In this document: positions 6,085 through 6,110 of the stretch, piece by piece
Position numbering within the stretch: position 1 is the stretch's first letter
How the letters are laid out: the number at the start of each line of letters is the position of its first letter
Source: CAZNMF01 sp035547155
Lineage (GTDB): Bacteria > Acidobacteriota > Vicinamibacteria > Vicinamibacterales > SCN-69-37
Length of the DNA stretch: 6,110 nucleotides
Assembly (NCBI GenBank): GCA_035547155.1
Contig: DASZVJ010000040.1
Coordinates: 1-6,110, forward strand
Direction: 5' to 3'
Notes under the pieces: generated by a model
The model's database searches: none
What the model was told of the DNA's origin: nothing
The model's input: the letters and a program-made list of their open reading frames with translations, nothing else
Position numbers and translations under genes: made by a program

Positions 6085-6110
6085 CATCCAGCCGCTTGCA
6101 TCGCCGCCTC

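Noticed and set aside
6062..6110. A possible divergent gene start (ATG at 6062, reading MEGRTDVIIQPLASPP to the edge)
   Set aside because: Only 16 codons are visible, there is no ribosome site, and it lies over the peroxiredoxin promoter candidate. It cannot be supported within the window.
6084..6110. A possible 3' end of an upstream minus-strand gene (reading EAAMQAAG then stop)
   Set aside because: The composition is plausible for a protein terminus and would put another gene 49 bp ahead of the peroxiredoxin gene, but eight codons are too few to call.
1..6110. Search for a defence, toxin-antitoxin, CRISPR, transposon or biosynthetic system
   Set aside because: All six genes have ordinary housekeeping or accessory families, and I found no direct repeat arrays, terminal inverted repeats, transposase or nuclease motifs.

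Overview
The window is GC-rich, densely coding bacterial chromosome with six protein genes, no RNA genes, no mobile elements and no CRISPR array. An acidobacterial origin (Vicinamibacteria-like) fits best. The PadR regulator matches the small type common in that phylum, and the long secreted M1-type metallopeptidase has an N-terminal extension and a GGHSPAYFA-type motif familiar from acidobacterial relatives. This assignment comes from recalled sequence style, not from a search.

Left part, minus strand (1-2123). A padR-like repressor gene (2123 to 1794) is followed by a stem-loop, a sigma70-like promoter candidate, a multi-pass membrane protein gene that starts at TTG (1696 to 629), and a HAD-family phosphatase gene (590 to beyond base 1, so its C-terminus is missing). 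The membrane protein and phosphatase genes are 38 bp apart, each has a good Shine-Dalgarno sequence, and they probably share a transcript.

Centre, plus strand (2235-5015). A 926-codon gene encodes a secreted M1-family (gluzincin) zinc peptidase. It is divergent from padR. The 111-bp space between the two start codons holds a perfect 17-bp palindrome in an AT-rich island, the obvious candidate for a PadR operator controlling one or both genes, plus a GC-rich hairpin just ahead of the peptidase start.

Right part, minus strand (6034-5037). A two-gene redox operon encodes a peroxiredoxin and then a cytoplasmic DsbA/thioredoxin-fold protein. The two are coupled by an ATGA start/stop overlap, and the operon converges on the peptidase gene with 21 bp between stop codons. 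The oxidoreductase may reduce the peroxiredoxin or act on the same targets.

I see no defence system, biosynthetic cluster or new type of element. The points most worth a second look are the palindromic operator, the non-canonical GAMEN position and two-part N-terminal extension of the peptidase, and the peroxiredoxin/DsbA pair with a possible unconventional second cysteine.
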